A stretch of DNA of 64,000 nt from Agaricus subrufescens (taxonomy: Eukaryota; Basidiomycota; Agaricomycetes; Agaricales; Agaricaceae). The DNA is taken from contig CM057061.1 in the NCBI GenBank assembly GCA_029945375.1, forward strand, positions 3,224,001-3,288,000, in the 5' to 3' direction. The notes below the pieces were generated by a model. That model saw only the letters and a program-made list of their open reading frames with translations, was not told the DNA's origin and made no database searches. Numbering within the stretch: position 1 is the first letter of the stretch; each line of letters opens with the position of its first letter. This document shows, one piece after another, positions 44,331-57,215 of the stretch. The translations under genes were made by a program, and so were the position numbers.

Positions 44331-45999
44331 CGACGTAGGAAGCCTATTCCATACATGCACCATAGAAGAGATGCATTCACCCCAGAAACTCGGGGGCAAT
44401 TTCGACTCAGAGAGCATTGCAGTGATCCTTTCACCCATAGTTCTGTTAGCCCTTTCAGCTAGACCATTCTGCTGAGGCCTGTTGCGAGTAGAATGCCTTC
44501 TATCAATGCCACACTGCTCTGTGAAGGCCAGGAAGGCTTTAGACATGTATTCACCGCCTTTATCGTCCTGTAGAGCGCGCATTTTCACTCCTAGTTGGTT
44601 TTCAGCCCAAGATTTGTAGATTTTGAACACTTCAAAGGCCTCTGACTTGCTTTTCAGCAGATACACAGCCCGGAAATGCGTTGCATCATCTATAAACGTT
44701 ATCCAGTACTTGTAGCCTGAGTGGGAAGCGACTGGGAGCAGTCCATGAAGGTCTGAGTGCACCAGCTCGAGTGGAGATCGATTATGGCTGGTAGAGGAGG
44801 GGAAAGGAAGTGAATGCATCTTTCCAGCAAGGCAGGGCTCACATATGGGGTCAGGGGACGCTTTAGAGTCAATTTTGAGGCCTGTAACAAGCTCCTTGTT
44901 CACCATAGACCTCACATCAGCATAATTATGGTGAATAAAGCGACGATGCCATAGGGAGAGGTCACAGGGGAGTGTAGAGACCGAAAAAGTGGCCTCCGAG
45001 GTGAGAGTTGAGCCATCTAGCTCAGCAGAGTTGTTAGGGTGGATTGTAGCAGTGAAAAGCGTTGTTCCCTTGCAGTAGAAGGCCATAGAACGAGTAGAAA
45101 TTGTGATAATGAAGTTCTTGTGCTGTGCAAGGTATAGACAAGACAGCAAGTTGCTCTGGAGAGCAGGAACATGCAAAACTCTAGTAAACTCGACCGCTCT
45201 AGCCACCTTTCCACTCAAAACTGGCTCAAAGACCACAGACCCCACCCCAGCAGAGTAAACAACTGAATTATCAGCTAAGCAAATGGGAATGCGATGGGGG
45301 GAGTAGGATTTGAACCAATGCTTGTGGGGGGTCATATGAGAAGTGGCCCCTGTATCTGCAAGCCAGTGGAAGTCAGCATCGAGCTGCAGAGGGGCAGAGA
45401 GCGAAGGGGAAGAGGTAGGGGAGGGAGCACTTGCATTTCCAGCAAATTCTCGGACTCTCTGCGCTTTTTCGGCACCAGGAGTCGAGCTAGAGCTTCCAGA
45501 AGCGGTGGGGGAGTCATTGGAGCTGTCCTGGGCCTTGTTGGCCTTGTTTCCTCGAGTTCTGGGCTTCTGAGCGTCCTCCTGAGCGCGTTTCTTCGCTTTT
45601 TCGAACGTCCAGCAGTTAGCCACCTTGTGACCAGTCCTCCCACAGAAATCGCAGGTCTCCGACGCGTTTTTGAAGCCAGAACGCGCTGCTAGGGCCTGGG
45701 AGCCTCCCAAGGCGTCCTGAGCACGTTTCCTTCGCTGGATATCCTCAGTAACAAAGGCCTGATGGATTGTGGTCTTGTCCAGCTTGTCCATGAGCAGGAG
45801 AGACGATGTGAAGGCCGAAAACTCGTCCGGGAGCGCCCTAATGAGTGCCATAGAGGCCAGCTCATCATCCAGCTGCTCTAAAGTGAATTTCTCCGGTCTG
45901 AGCTCCTTCAGACGACATTTGCAGCCCTCTACACGGTTTATAAGTGACTGGAGGGACTCCTCCTTGAGTTTACGGATGCTAAACAGCTCATCATAGGCA
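44331..45999 (-). pseudogene. Ty1/copia Gag-protease-integrase, central part
   Basis: Minus-strand copia polyprotein continuing from 57216-57763. It shows AYDELFSIRKL, LASMALIRALPDEFSAF, the zinc knuckle CDFCGRTGHKVANC, protease WLADTGATSHM, the integrase zinc-binding LWHRRFIHHNYADV...CEPCLAGK and core residues Asp in VHSDLHGL, Asp in QDDKGGEYMS and Glu in QNGLAERANRT. It is open for over 550 codons, then ends at 44331 where the A-tail of copy B is inserted; RT and RNase H are missing from the window. The apparent N-terminal extension beyond 45999 is antisense of another element. Confidence 0.9.
45865..45999. repeat. Left copy of a ~135-bp duplication flanking copy D
   Basis: Copia gag sequence duplicated at 57216-57350, with 8 mismatches, all transitions. 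It lies exactly at the 5' junction of copy D while the partner starts right after its A-tail, as expected of a long target-site duplication. Confidence 0.8.
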
Positions 46000-46687
46000 A
46001 CCGTCGCGATGCACAATTCTCCTGTGGGTAAACCTTTATCCGCACACATCAAGCACGCTGTTCGCTTCATGCGGACATCACGTAAGGCCGATACTTGCAT
46101 AGCCTGGATTGACATTGCAGACTCCGTCTCTGGCCGCACGGCCCAGGACTTTATTGGTAAGCACGTCTTCATTGGCGGGTGCAACTGTCAAATCCGCGGC
46201 GCTGCCCCGCGGCCCGGCTCTGCCCTCTGCACTCAGTGCCAGAGGTGGGGCCACCATGCTGATGTATGCCGCTCCAAGGGCATATGCTGTCCTCATTGCG
46301 CGGGCCCGCACTCGGTCAACTCGCACATTCAGGTGTCCATAGCGATGAAGAGGAATCTGGACAACCGCCACTGCACCAACTGCTCTGCACAGCAAAGAAG
46401 AAGAATTTGGCGCACTCCACAACGGACACTTTGTGTCTGTTCTGGAACAATCACTTCGATCGGGATTGGCTCCGGCGCCAGTTCCCATCCAAGAAGTAGT
46501 AGGAGTCACGTCTTATTTCGGGAGCGTGCGCTGTTTGGTACCCATCATTTCCCCTTCACCATTTCATCCGCGATCGTGAACCGGCCTGTCTTGAAAATTG
46601 GAGCTGTATCCAAGTCAATATGTAGGTGATCTGTGTTTGTTTGAGCCAAGGCTCGCTTCGCTCACCTTATTATGTATCGTCTTATCA
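46000..46687 (+). mobile_element. ORF1-only retroelement, copy D, left half
   Basis: 5'-truncated: homology with copy B begins at the GTCGCGATGCACAATTC segment. ORF1 remains from 46009, with TQCQRWGHHADVC intact, a 2-bp insertion near 46390 shifting the frame, and FPSKK-stop at about 46497. 3' non-coding sequence follows until CGTCTTATCA at 46678-46687, where the LINE is inserted. It resumes at 56985. Confidence 0.85.
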
Positions 46688-46860
46688 CTTTTTTTTTTTT
46701 GTAATCAGTGGGATTTATTTCAAAATCGACCTTAAGGGTGCCATAACGTGTTCCCCGTACTTTACATCGCCTGTACACTACCTCTGTCGGCTCGAGACAT
46801 TACATTGAAAAACGAACAACAAATGAGCAAAAGAAACGTATCCAGCGGACTTGGTCAACG

Positions 46861-49800
46861 CTATATGAGAGAGAGAAAAAAAAACAAACGAGAATAGAGC
46901 GATCCGAATACAAGTACAATAATACCAGACTGAAGGAAAAGGAAACGCTGAAGAACAAGCACAAAGAAAAGAAACTCCTTGCACCTTTTGAAAACATTCC
47001 GCCGAGTCCACGGCTTCATCTCCATTACCGAGTTCGTAAACACCTCTCTCCATTCATCCGCCTCGAACACGGTTTCAAACTGGCTCATAATCGTCTCATG
47101 ATAGAAAATTGGCCCCATTAGAAGAGGACGCTTGCGCTTCCTCCTCTCTTTGTTCTCGTCTTTCCGTTGCTGGTATACCTGCTTGTAATACGCAGGCCAG
47201 TCAGGTTCGCATACTCGTGGCACTCGCGGAAGATCAGAGTCGTCTTCAAACGCGAATGCTTTGGGATTGTCGGTCAGGAATAGGATGAGACCTTGGATGG
47301 ATTCGATCCCGCCGATGGAATAGTGTTCCGCCCTTCTGACGAATAGAGGACAGACATTGAGAATATGCTGACGTGTCTCCGGTGCGTTGGGAGAACAGGG
47401 ACACGTCTTGAACGGTTCATTCGGAAAGAATCGAGCGCGATACGATCCGATGGGGGCGTGGTTGGTGATTGTGCGCACAAGACGAGCACACAAGGGGGAG
47501 TTATGAGCGACTGAGACCCCGCCGTAGTTGCGGAGCCATAAGCCTAGAGTTGAGGTGAGTTGGTTTGTCAACCGTGAACTTACAACTATTTTCGTGATCA
47601 GCGGCACCGCCCTGTTTTAACCGATCCGAATTATCTGAGCCAGCGGCACCGCCCTGTTTTAACCGGCCAGATTTCTTCTTCCCCTGACGGAGTTGATAGT
47701 CTGAGTAGGAGGCGTCCGGCCTCAACATCCCAGTCCCGAAACTACCGTCGTGAAATTCATCATGCAGAGCAAAGGGGGAGGTGGCTAGCCCCGCTCTCAA
47801 TTCCCTGCTTGATACCCAAAAGTGATCCAGATACAAAGCGCTATGCTTCAACCTCTCAGATTCAACTTTGCAGGATTTAGTATCATACCAGCCTTGCCCC
47901 TTGAAGCAAGACTGGTTCGTTGGGTCATCAAACCCCTGTTGCCATAGTGCGATCGCGGATTTGGTGGTCTCACTTCTGGCCCATTTGTATGACGCGGATT
48001 GAGGAAACTGAATCCCCACCCAAGTGAAGGTTCACTCTTTTCTAGCATTCCAATAAGCCTGGAAAGCTGCCAGCTGAAGGCCGACGTTGCTGTCCGGAGG
48101 TCGAGTTGCCCAACTCTCTCGGAAGCCCTTCACACAAATATCCACCAAAGGGAATTTGGTTACGAGAGCCTCGAACATGAGCGAGATGGCAATCGACAAT
48201 TGACTACCGAAAGGCTTGGATGAAATGGCCATAAGTTCACGAACTGTAGATGGTGAGGTGGTGTAGAGAATGACTCGTTTGACGTCGAGCCCTTTCTCCA
48301 GCTTGCGATACGCTTTGAGGAGGCCTAAGAATGCAGACCATCCTACTAGAGTTTCCTTCGTGACTCTGCAACCAGCAGCACGGGTTTTGGATGATATCGT
48401 TTTGTCATTGAAAACGGTGGACAATGCGATGTGTGAGTGACTCTGATTCTCCAGGGGATGGGAGGGATCAATTGGGTTAAGAGCACCGGCCGTGATAACG
48501 TGTAGGTCGCTGGTGTTATGAATATTTGCCCCGTGAATGTCGAGGTGATAGATAAAAGAGTTGTCCTTGTCCGCGGGGGGTTGGATGAATTTGATGCATT
48601 CCGGACATTGGTCAATGAGTCGATGGCCCAGCTTGATGTGCTCGGAGAGGGGGTGGAAGATCTCCTTGCAAGGGATGTTGATGATGGAGTCGAGGGGAGA
48701 CTTCATCTTCTGTCGGATTGCCTCGGTTTTGAATTCCAAGGAGTTGTGATGTAGGGTTGAACCCTTGGCTTTCCGCCGCTCTATTAGTGTAAGAACAGGA
48801 TGGTTTGGATGAAGCGTGTTGAGGCGGATGGTGGAGCGCTCGTACAGCTTTTTGAGAGTGATGGAGATGGGCATGAGGCCAGCCACGGCACTCATCCCAC
48901 CTATAGGGGTGGTTCGGAACGCGCCTGTAATCCAGCGGGCTCCTTGGGAGTGGGTAAGTTCGACCATCTTGATGTTGGTCCTAAAGCATCGGGTACCCGG
49001 AATGTACCAACAGCGAAGTCCAAAAGTCGCTATTGGTTGAACGCACGGTATGTATAGCGTCCGTTTTTGCTTGACTGTGAGTCCATGTGCTGAGTTGCCA
49101 AGGGATTTCATGCAGCGAACTGCTGAAATAGATTTCGTGGCATAGAATTTGACGTGATCTTTGAAGGTAAGATTGCGGTCAAACATGATTCTGAGATACC
49201 TCCATATTGTCTTGGGGGTAAGAGGATTGGTTGAGGTGAATGGGGCGAACCTGAGGGGGAGGGAGGGGTTGGCCGAGTGATAATTGCGGGCGGAATCTGC
49301 AAAGTTGAATAATTCTGTCTTTGAGTGTTCCATAATCAAACCAAAGTCGGTAAGAATGGAAGTGATTTGGGCGTACGCCTCTTTTAGAGAATCCAAAACG
49401 TCCGATCTACAATCCCCTGTTGCTACAAGAAGTCTGTCATCAATGAAAGAAAGAAAAGCAGTCAAAGGGTGATGAATATGAGAATCCTCGTCCGATAACC
49501 ATAAGTCCAAAAGATGGAACACAGGAGCTAAATACAATGCAGAAAGAATTGGAGAAAGCGCACTACCTTGTCCTACACCTACATCAGAATTGAAGAAAGG
49601 AGAGGTTATATTGTTAATAGAATATTGTGTTTTTCGACCAATGAGATAATTAGAGAAGAAAGAAACAACTTTGTTCGCAAAACCAAAATGTTCAATAATT
49701 TTAGAAAGGGCGATATGATTGAGGGAAGGGAAAAATTGGGCAACATCAAATGCTATGACTGATGTTACCTTTTTGTTGGTCCACCCCGCTCATACATGAT

Positions 49801-51628
49801 GTGTGAGGGCAGTAGCTGCGTCTTCGACAGACCGTTGGATGATGCCTCCTGTCTGACATGGGTGAATGGCACCACTCTCGACTCCTTTGAACTGAAGTCG
49901 GTGAGTGATCATCTTTTCAATGAGTTTCCCCATTGTGTTGAGTAAGACAATGGGCCGGAATGATTTGGCCTTATTGTATGACGGTTTGCCTGGCTTCGGG
50001 ATGATGACCGACATGGAGGCTTTGAAGTGTTTGGGCCAATGACCTAAATTGATACATGCATTAGCGATCTTGACAACATGCTCACATACAGCTTCGCTGC
50101 AAGCGAGCAGTTTCCATATCCTCTAAGAGATGTGATCCAGACCAGGGGCCATATTCTTAGTGCACCCTTTGAGACCATCGTGAAATTCCTGGATAGAGAA
50201 CTGGGGCCATTCTCTTTCCGGTAGTTTGTCTACACTCGCCATAAATTTCTCCAGGTTGATAGGGCAATTATTGGCAGAGTTGTAAGTGGAGTGTAGAGTG
50301 TCGAATAACTTCTCGGGGGAGTTACACGATAGTCCTTGATTGTCTAGGATGGCTTCAACAGCCGGCAGTTTGCGTTCTCGTACCCATGGCATGAGGTCCC
50401 AGGGTCATTTGTTGTCTGTTGCCATTTCCTCGATTTTCTTGTCGAAGTGTTCGCATTTGGCTTTTCGAATGGTGCGCTTGAGATTACCCCATTTGATATG
50501 GTTGCGAGACCCCCCATTTTTCATCATCTTCTGATAGGCCTCCTTACACTCCGAGTTCCACCACTTCTTCCCATGTCTACTCGGCTTTCTTTCCTCCGCA
50601 AATTTCAACCACGCACTTTCCAGTGTCGCTTCCATCTGCTCCATCACCGCTACCAGTTCTCCAACAAACCCCGGTGCTTCTTTCCGCCCCAAGTTCCCTA
50701 ACTCCATGGCGATCATGTTGACGTAATCCTTCTCTTCTTCTGAGAACACCTCTATCTTGAATTTACCCCTAAGCTCCGGTTCTTCTCCTAAGATGGGTAC
50801 CTCGATTTGAAGGGGTCGGTGGTCTGAGCCCCACCGTTCTGCTTCATTGGTCTTGATTTCATAATAAAATCCCTGTGTATTAATAATGCCTGCTGATGCA
50901 AACACCAGATCTATGACTGATGCCCTTGAACTAGGGTCATCTGGGATTTGAGTCGGCTCCCCTCCGTTAGAGGGGAACACATATTGGATTTCAAGATTAG
51001 TACATAAATCTTTGAGGTGCATATATGGGGAGGAGGGCCGTACTTGTGATGCCGCTCCTTCGTCCCATTCCCAGTCTTGGATATTGAAATCCCCGGCACA
51101 GAGTGATATTTTAGGAAGGTTATCACTTACTGCTGTTAGTTGTTGTACTGTGGCGTGGGATTGACTGTCGTTGTACACATTAAGGATGTTGAACTTGTTG
51201 GGGATACCATTGCGAGGTTGATTGAGGTGAAGTGTGACTAAGGATACGTCACAATGTTTGATGACGTCAGAGCGAAGTTGTGGTCTGAAAACGTCAAGTC
51301 TTTTGTTTATATAAGTCAAAACCCTTCGTTCAGGTCTTGACTCGTTAGTATTATCAAACGCTTCAGTAAGAGGCATCCAAGATGGATGAATGGGGGGGCC
51401 GAAGGCCATATCCCCAATCTTGTTTTTAGTGGAGGGTTGCCTACACACACCTTTCCACCCGGGTTCCTGGAACATAATAATGTCCACATACCCAGCCCAT
51501 TTGTCTAACACCGTAGAAGTGGTTTCCCAACTCTTATGGGCATTAAAAGAAATAATAGAGAGATTACTTAACAAATGTGGTGCGGGTTTTCGATTTCCGC
51601 TTGAAGAAGGGTGGTCGTCGCTATTCAT
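46861..51628 (-). pseudogene. LINE ORF2: APE endonuclease, reverse transcriptase, C-terminal zinc finger
   Basis: Starts at ATG 51628 and overlaps the ORF1 stop by ATGA. Endonuclease: IISFNAHKS, CAGDFNIQDWEWD, and RWGSDHRPL near the end of that domain. RT: SVIIPKPGKPSYNKAKSFRPI, IAFDVAQFFPS, GVGQGSALSPIL, and the catalytic FIDDRLLV (near 49440). A region that could be RNase H follows (48030-48420), then CPCSPNAPETRQHILNVC, the C-terminal zinc finger. Breaks: TGA at 50405, TAG at 50123 (TGG to TAG), TGA at 49790, TGA at 48032, and a frameshift near 47590. A 25-bp direct repeat occurs at 47599 and 47641. Confidence 0.85.
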
Positions 51629-54600
51629 TCAGCAGACGAGGAGGGGACTTCGATGATCTGTGAGGGTGGTTCCCTCATAGCCTGTGTGATATTAGCCTTG
51701 CGCCTGTTGCGCTTGGTGTTCTCCCTATCGTTGTCAGCAATCCAGCGTTGGGCGTGCCAGGATTCGTTGTTTTGGTGCCGTTTATAGACACAATTGGAAT
51801 GATTGGCGGGGTGGGCACCACCGCAATTGACACATTTCGGAGCATGAGTACACGTACCTGTCCACTCTGGTTTCTTCCTAAGTTCTCCACAGCAAGGAGT
51901 GAAGATGTCGTGGTTTTTGGTGTTGTGGGGTTGATAACACCTGGCGCATTTTTTGTGATTAATGCGACATCGAGACGTACCGTGGTTCCATCTCCAACAG
52001 TTTTGACACTGCAGGACGAACTCGTGCTGGCAGGCATACACTAGTTTAATGAGTCGACCTCATATATGATATACCTTATTAACGAGGTGCTTAGTCATGA
52101 TGCCCGATTTGGAATCCCAGACATCTAAGAAAACTACTGCTTTGTCATTTGAGCCTTTACATTTGACGACGGCGGGTGGGGCTTTGGCTTCGAGGTCGTT
52201 GAACTGTGTCACCAACTTCATGGCTTCAAGTACTTGTGCACCGGTAAGTACGTCCTCCGGTCTCCTGTTGTACATGTTAGTCCAATAGTCAAAGCCCGTC
52301 ATGATGAGATGGGCAATGGATTGAGGGGCCTGTGGGTCTGGCGCCTCGGGGGTAAGATCTTGGCCAAGGGCCTTGTAGAGGGCCTCTTTGACATTAGTAA
52401 AACCCTGCTTGGATGGAACAAGGTTGAGATAGAAGTGCACGACCGTTTTAAAGAGACGGTCGTTTTGAACACGGAGTTGGGATGAAATAGAGATAAGATA
52501 CCTATTCATCTTATCAACAATGATTCCCATATCCTTGAATCATTCCAGCTGAACGATATGGGTGAAGCTGAATTGGGCGGACTTTCGGTTGAGTCCACCT
52601 GAGATACCATGTGCGGCCTGTTGGGCCAGAGTCAGCTTGCATCCTTTAGACACCAACTCAGATGATCCGGCCGAAGCCGTAGAGTTCGTTGGTGTGTACA
52701 CCAACGGAGTGCAGATTGCCATCACTTCCTGGACGCTCATTTCCGGGAAGGATTTCTTGAGTTCTACAGCCCACTGAATGGCCTGGGAAGGCATATTCGG
52801 GGCGACATTGGGGGCAGTCACAGTCGGCTTCTTGAGAGCCAAGGCATAGGAGGTCAGTTTAGGTGCAGGGGGAGGGGGAGCACGTGATTGGTTCACGATC
52901 TGTTGAGCAGCATTTTGTTTACGGGTGGCAATTGCGGCAGGCTTGGAGTGGAGAGGGATGGGAGGGGGGACAGCCTGTCCTTGGAGTGGCTCTTCCAATG
53001 ACATCAGCAAAAAGTTTGGTTACTTGAAGCTACTTGAGACTTACTTGAAAATTCTTCAAGTAGCCTTCAAGTAGTTTTTCTCCTCAAGTGTGCTCAAGTC
53101 AGGGTCTAATCTTGAAGAGCTACTTGAGACCAAAATTTCAAGTTGTCTTTCAAGCTCTCCCAAGCCATTTCAAAATGAGCATTCCAAGCATCTGCAAATA
53201 ATTCCTCAGTAGTGTCAAGTAAACTCAAACTACTTCAAGTCTAGTCTCTAGAGTATCTCAAGATCTCATAAGTATGACACCAAGTGTATTCCATGCTTTG
53301 TTGTATATCTCAAACTTATCTCAAGCTACTTGATGTATATTACAAGTTGTATCAAGTATCTTTCGAAGACATCTCAAAGTTCCAACTGTATCTCAAGTTA
53401 TTTCAAGTATGTTTTGAAATTGGATCATGTAAATCTCAAGTTGCTCCAAGAACATCCAAGTGAGCTCAATAATATAAATAAAATACATTACATACACTAT
53501 GTATGATCTACCAATATATAATAACATAGCAGATACTCACATGGATCTCCCTTAAAGTAGGCTATAGGCATATACAAGAAAGGTAGCTAGACCTAGTCTT
53601 GAAGCTCAGAAATGCACTTTGAAACATGAGAAAATAAAGACTCAACATAGGCCAGCTTATCCTTATTAGATCTCCCAAAAATACCCCTAAAAAAGCGTCC
53701 TAAATAAGCAAAAAAAGCGCCCTAGATAAGCTACAAATAAGCTATAAAGGTACTAGATGAATAAAACAATGAGTACTCAACTTTGAGACAGGTTTGTGGG
53801 GTAGGGAGAAGGAGAGAGGATATAGAGGGCAGGGTAGATGGTGGTTGAGAGAAAGAATCAATTGCTGCACCCGAAACAGAAGTTCAACATGTCACATGAC
53901 CTTTTGACATCAATTTTCGGGCCAGCATCCCCCAAACAGTGGGTGGGGGTAGTTTCTGGGCCATTTCTGCATATAATCTGATGATCTAATGACGTATATA
54001 TATGTTGTCTATGTCTATGATTCCAAATCTCATTTTATAAAAATTTAATATTGACTTTCTGACAAGATACAAGAAGAATAACATATAAAAAACGCAAAAA
54101 TGAGCTTAATCTCCTCCAGATGTCATAGAAGAAAAAATCTACTTTTATATTTGCATTTCCCAGCCTTTTATACATATACATACATCTTCAAATCATCAAA
54201 TTTGATATAGAAAAGTGGTATAAAACATCAAACTACAGTTGTGCTTTTTAATATTTCCATAATGGGTATGTTATTTAACAAAAACATATAGACATACTCA
54301 TGTTAATTTATTTCTTTGTAATTTATAATTATTTTTGCAGAATTTTACAACTAGCATAACAGGCTCTACAGGAACAAGTATGTCACATGACCTTTAGACT
54401 TAGAATTTCGAGTACAAGTCCCCCAAACTATAGCTGAGGGTGGTTTCCATCTCATCTCTGCACAGATTTATATGATTTAAATGTATCAATATATGTTTTC
54501 AAGGCCCAGAAATCCAAATCTGATGTCAAATAAATTTTTCTACATGTTTTTGGTGAGATGTGTCCCTAAAGATATATAAAAAACACAAAAATGCGCTATA

Positions 54601-56697
54601 TATCCTTCAGGCTTGATCAGAGAAATAATGTAAACTCATATTCAAACTCTTGAGCCTCAAAAATATATACTTCAGTTGTATAGATACAAGATTCTAAGCA
54701 GAAAAGTGGCAGAATACATAACTCCTGCAATGTTTTCCTATATCTCCATAGATAGTGTATTCCATGATAAATGTATAGACAGCCTTACTTATCTAAATGT
54801 CTTATTTTTGTTTACATTGTGACTATAGTTGTTTCCCTGGGTTTCTTGTCTAAGTCTAATGTAATCCAATGCAACTTGAGCTTTTAATTGGGGGTTAGTT
54901 GAGGTCTACTTGAGGCCAATTTGCAGCTAATTTGAGATCTACTTTTATCTACTTGTGTTTGATTTGAGCTGACTTGCATTTGACTCAAATCTAACTTGAA
55001 TCTAACTTGCATTTGACTGGCATCAACTTGAGTTTGTTTGGGTTTATTTGTGAACAACTTGAATCTACTTGCTTTTGCCTTGATGACACCATGAAATAGG
55101 CTGTATTTTCAAGAAGATTTTCAAGCAAATTTACTTGAAGCCTCACTTGGACAATTACTTGACCCAGTTGAATAGCTCATCAAGGTGCTCTCAAGTACTG
55201 ATTTTCTCAAGTTGCCTCAAGTTGGCAGACTTTTTGCTGATGTTGGATGTAGAGCTCACGGGGTTTAGAGGGTCCAGCCGAAGGCTGGGTCTTACCTTTA
55301 GTAGAGGCCGCTTTCTTTGCGGCGATTTGAGTAAACTTGTTGGCCTTTGGTAAGGCCGCAATGGTGATTGGCTTGGGGGCCGGGGGGGGCTGGGATGGGG
55401 TGGGAGGGGGAAGGGGTGCCTTGCCCTTACCTTTGGCAGTGGCGGGGATGCGAGCTGGGGATGGTGCCAGTGTGGAGTCTACTTCCATAGGGGTGGCAGT
55501 ATTTGGAGCCGGGGCCCGAACTTGCTGAGTGGGGAGCGGCTGGACGGGGGTGGTGCGCATGGGGAGGAAAGCTTTCTTTGTTTCGTCGTCCATATGATGA
55601 ATGTATTTGCTCAGCCGATGGTTGAGCGAACCTTTATTTGGGACCTGTACATTGGCCCAGTCAGTGCTGAGGATTGCACCAAAGGTGTTACAGATAAGTT
55701 CTGCCACATCCCTGGGGTTGGAGCAGTTATTGGGAGCCATTCGGAGAATAGGCCCAAAGACGTTCAGGAGCCTTTTCTCAAAGTCGGCGAGTTTGTCGGG
55801 GTAGAAATGGATTTTTCTTCCATCATCTCCGACAAATGTGGGTGAGGAGGGGCGTTCCTCCATTTCTGAAATTTCATCGACACGCCTCTTGGCAGCTTCG
55901 ATATTTTCCATGAACTGAGTGGTGGTTATGGTGTTCCCACCAATGGCTCGGTCGAGCGAGGCTTCTCGCTCTTTCTCCTGGGCCTGAAGGGCATGGAGTT
56001 GCACCTCAGTCGTTTTGACTATTCTGGGCGACGTCGGGGTCTTATCGAGGTCCGGAATTGGGCCTCAAGTGGGGGGTGTGATTTGCCGGGTCCTAAGAGC
56101 CGGGCTGATAATGCCGGACGGCGGCGCTGATGTAGCGAGACTGTCGGGCGGATTAGCGGGGGTAGCACCGGTTACCTTCAAAGCCGGATGACTAAGAAGG
56201 GCCGGATTGGGTGTAGGAAAGTTGTAACTCTCCGATTGGCTGTGAGGGGCTGACATGGCCTTTAGAGCCTCGTGGTCCAAAAGCGCAGCATCGGGGGTAG
56301 AGAAGACGTCGCCTGGGGTGACAGTCTTGTAAGAAAGCGGTGTCTCACTGTGGCGAGCAGCGAGGGCAGGGTGCCTAAGTTCATCTCCAGTGGGCATAGG
56401 GATGCCCCAGTCACTGGAGGTCTGGTTAGTGGCCCGGGCTTCTTCCTCCTCCTCCCAGTGCAACTTCTCGATTCTTTCTCTCTCAAGCCTCTCCAATATC
56501 CTTGGATCGTCCTCAATATCACTCTCCTCCTCGCTCTCACTCTCCTCTACCTCCTCTTGAGTTTTGATCTCCTTATCTGTTGACGGATCCTTGGGAGCGG
56601 GTCCGTCTTGTGACTCTTGTGAAGTCGGCACTACTTCCTCCATATCCAAGGTTCTGAAGGCACTAGGTGCCAACATCCCCTTCAATTCTCTTGCCAT
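51625..56697 (-). pseudogene. LINE ORF1: acidic N-terminus and zinc-knuckle C-terminus, interrupted
   Basis: From ATG 56697 (MARELKGMLAPS): acidic Glu/Ser region, Pro-rich middle, PNKGSLNHRLSKYIHHMDDE, a Lys/Ala-rich basic stretch, then (after the 53005-55239 insertion) a segment with LKKSFPEMSVQEVMAI, VFLDVWDSKSGIMTKHLVNK and the knuckles CQNCWRWNHGTSRC, CARCYQPHNTKNH and CVNCGGAHPANHSNC, ending at 51625. TGA codons at 56065, 52540 and 52060 interrupt it, each with coding sequence on both sides. The frames on either side of the insertion do not rejoin simply, so a small indel accompanied it. It should bind the element's RNA. Confidence 0.75.
53005..55239. mobile_element. 2.2-kb non-coding TIR element (CAGCAAAAAGT family)
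   Basis: Ends are imperfect inverted repeats of about 36 bp starting CAGCAAAAAGT and containing ACTTGA(A/G)GC(T/A)ACTTGAG. AT flanks both sides, but no longer target duplication is seen. It splits LINE ORF1. Its interior is AT-rich without genes; both ends are full of CTTGAAG/CTCAAGT/ACTTGA repeats spreading inward for about 450 bp on the left (53005-53470) and 350 bp on the right (54890-55239). The 114-bp fold-back at 27622-27735 has the same ends, so it is the minimal form of this family. Non-autonomous. Confidence 0.8.
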
Positions 56698-56984
56698 AGA
56701 CCTCTTCTTCTTTGGGACTATGGCTTTGAAGGCTCCCTGGATCCTCTTGGTGACCTTAGAGGACGTGGAAGCGTGGGAAGCAACTGAACATATGCTCCCT
56801 GATGGCGATGGTGGTCATGATGGTCGATCGTATGGCTGGGGTCACTTTCCAGACATACTAGAGTGCAGGGGGTCGTGAGATATCAAGCGTTATCCCTGTA
56901 GAACGTGTATTACCACTACTAAATGCCAGCCAACACCAATATCCTAAATAGGAAGGTGGTGGTTACAGATCAAGAAGCAGTGTC
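56698..56984. promoter_or_regulatory. LINE 5' untranslated region
   Basis: 287 bp between the 5' junction (target duplicate CGTCTTATCA) and the ORF1 start. LINEs carry internal promoters here; no specific motif is identified. Confidence 0.4.
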
Positions 56985-57215
56985 CGTCTTATCATTTCTT
57001 TTCCTTTATGATTCGTTTCTTTTCTCTCCTCGAGGCAATGATCTTTCCGCTGGATACGTTTAAATTTTGTTGTTTGGGGCTTAATGTTTTCTCAACTTTG
57101 GATACGCGTCATGGCATCCTTATTCTTGTAGTATGCCCAGATTATCTACCTGGATGTCGTATAGCTACTTGAATAGAAGGTCCACTGAGAGGTGCCGTTG
57201 ATAAAAAAAAAAAAA
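56985..57215 (+). mobile_element. ORF1-only retroelement, copy D, right half with A-tail
   Basis: 3' end of copy D, matching 44085-44303 of copy B (…CTGGATGTCGTATAGCTAC…GGTGCCGTTGATA), ending in 13 A at 57203-57215, followed by the second copy of the duplicated copia target. Confidence 0.9.

Larger units (their letters stand above)
46688..56984 (-). mobile_element. LINE (two-ORF non-LTR retrotransposon), nearly full length
   Basis: Minus-strand element with ORF1 (56697 to 51625), ORF2 (51628 to about 46861) and a terminal run of 12 A (46689-46700 on the opposite strand). It is flanked by the 10-bp direct duplicate CGTCTTATCA at 46678-46687 and 56985-56994, inside copy D of the ORF1-only element. 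Net length without the inner 2.2-kb insertion is about 8.1 kb. Several TGA codons inactivate both ORFs. Confidence 0.9.

Noticed and set aside
44241..46184. 647-codon minus-strand ORF as a single gene
   Set aside because: It is a fusion by chance: antisense of copy D ORF1 (46184-46000), copia polyprotein (45999-44331), then the complement of a poly-A tail read as a Phe run and the antisense of copy B.
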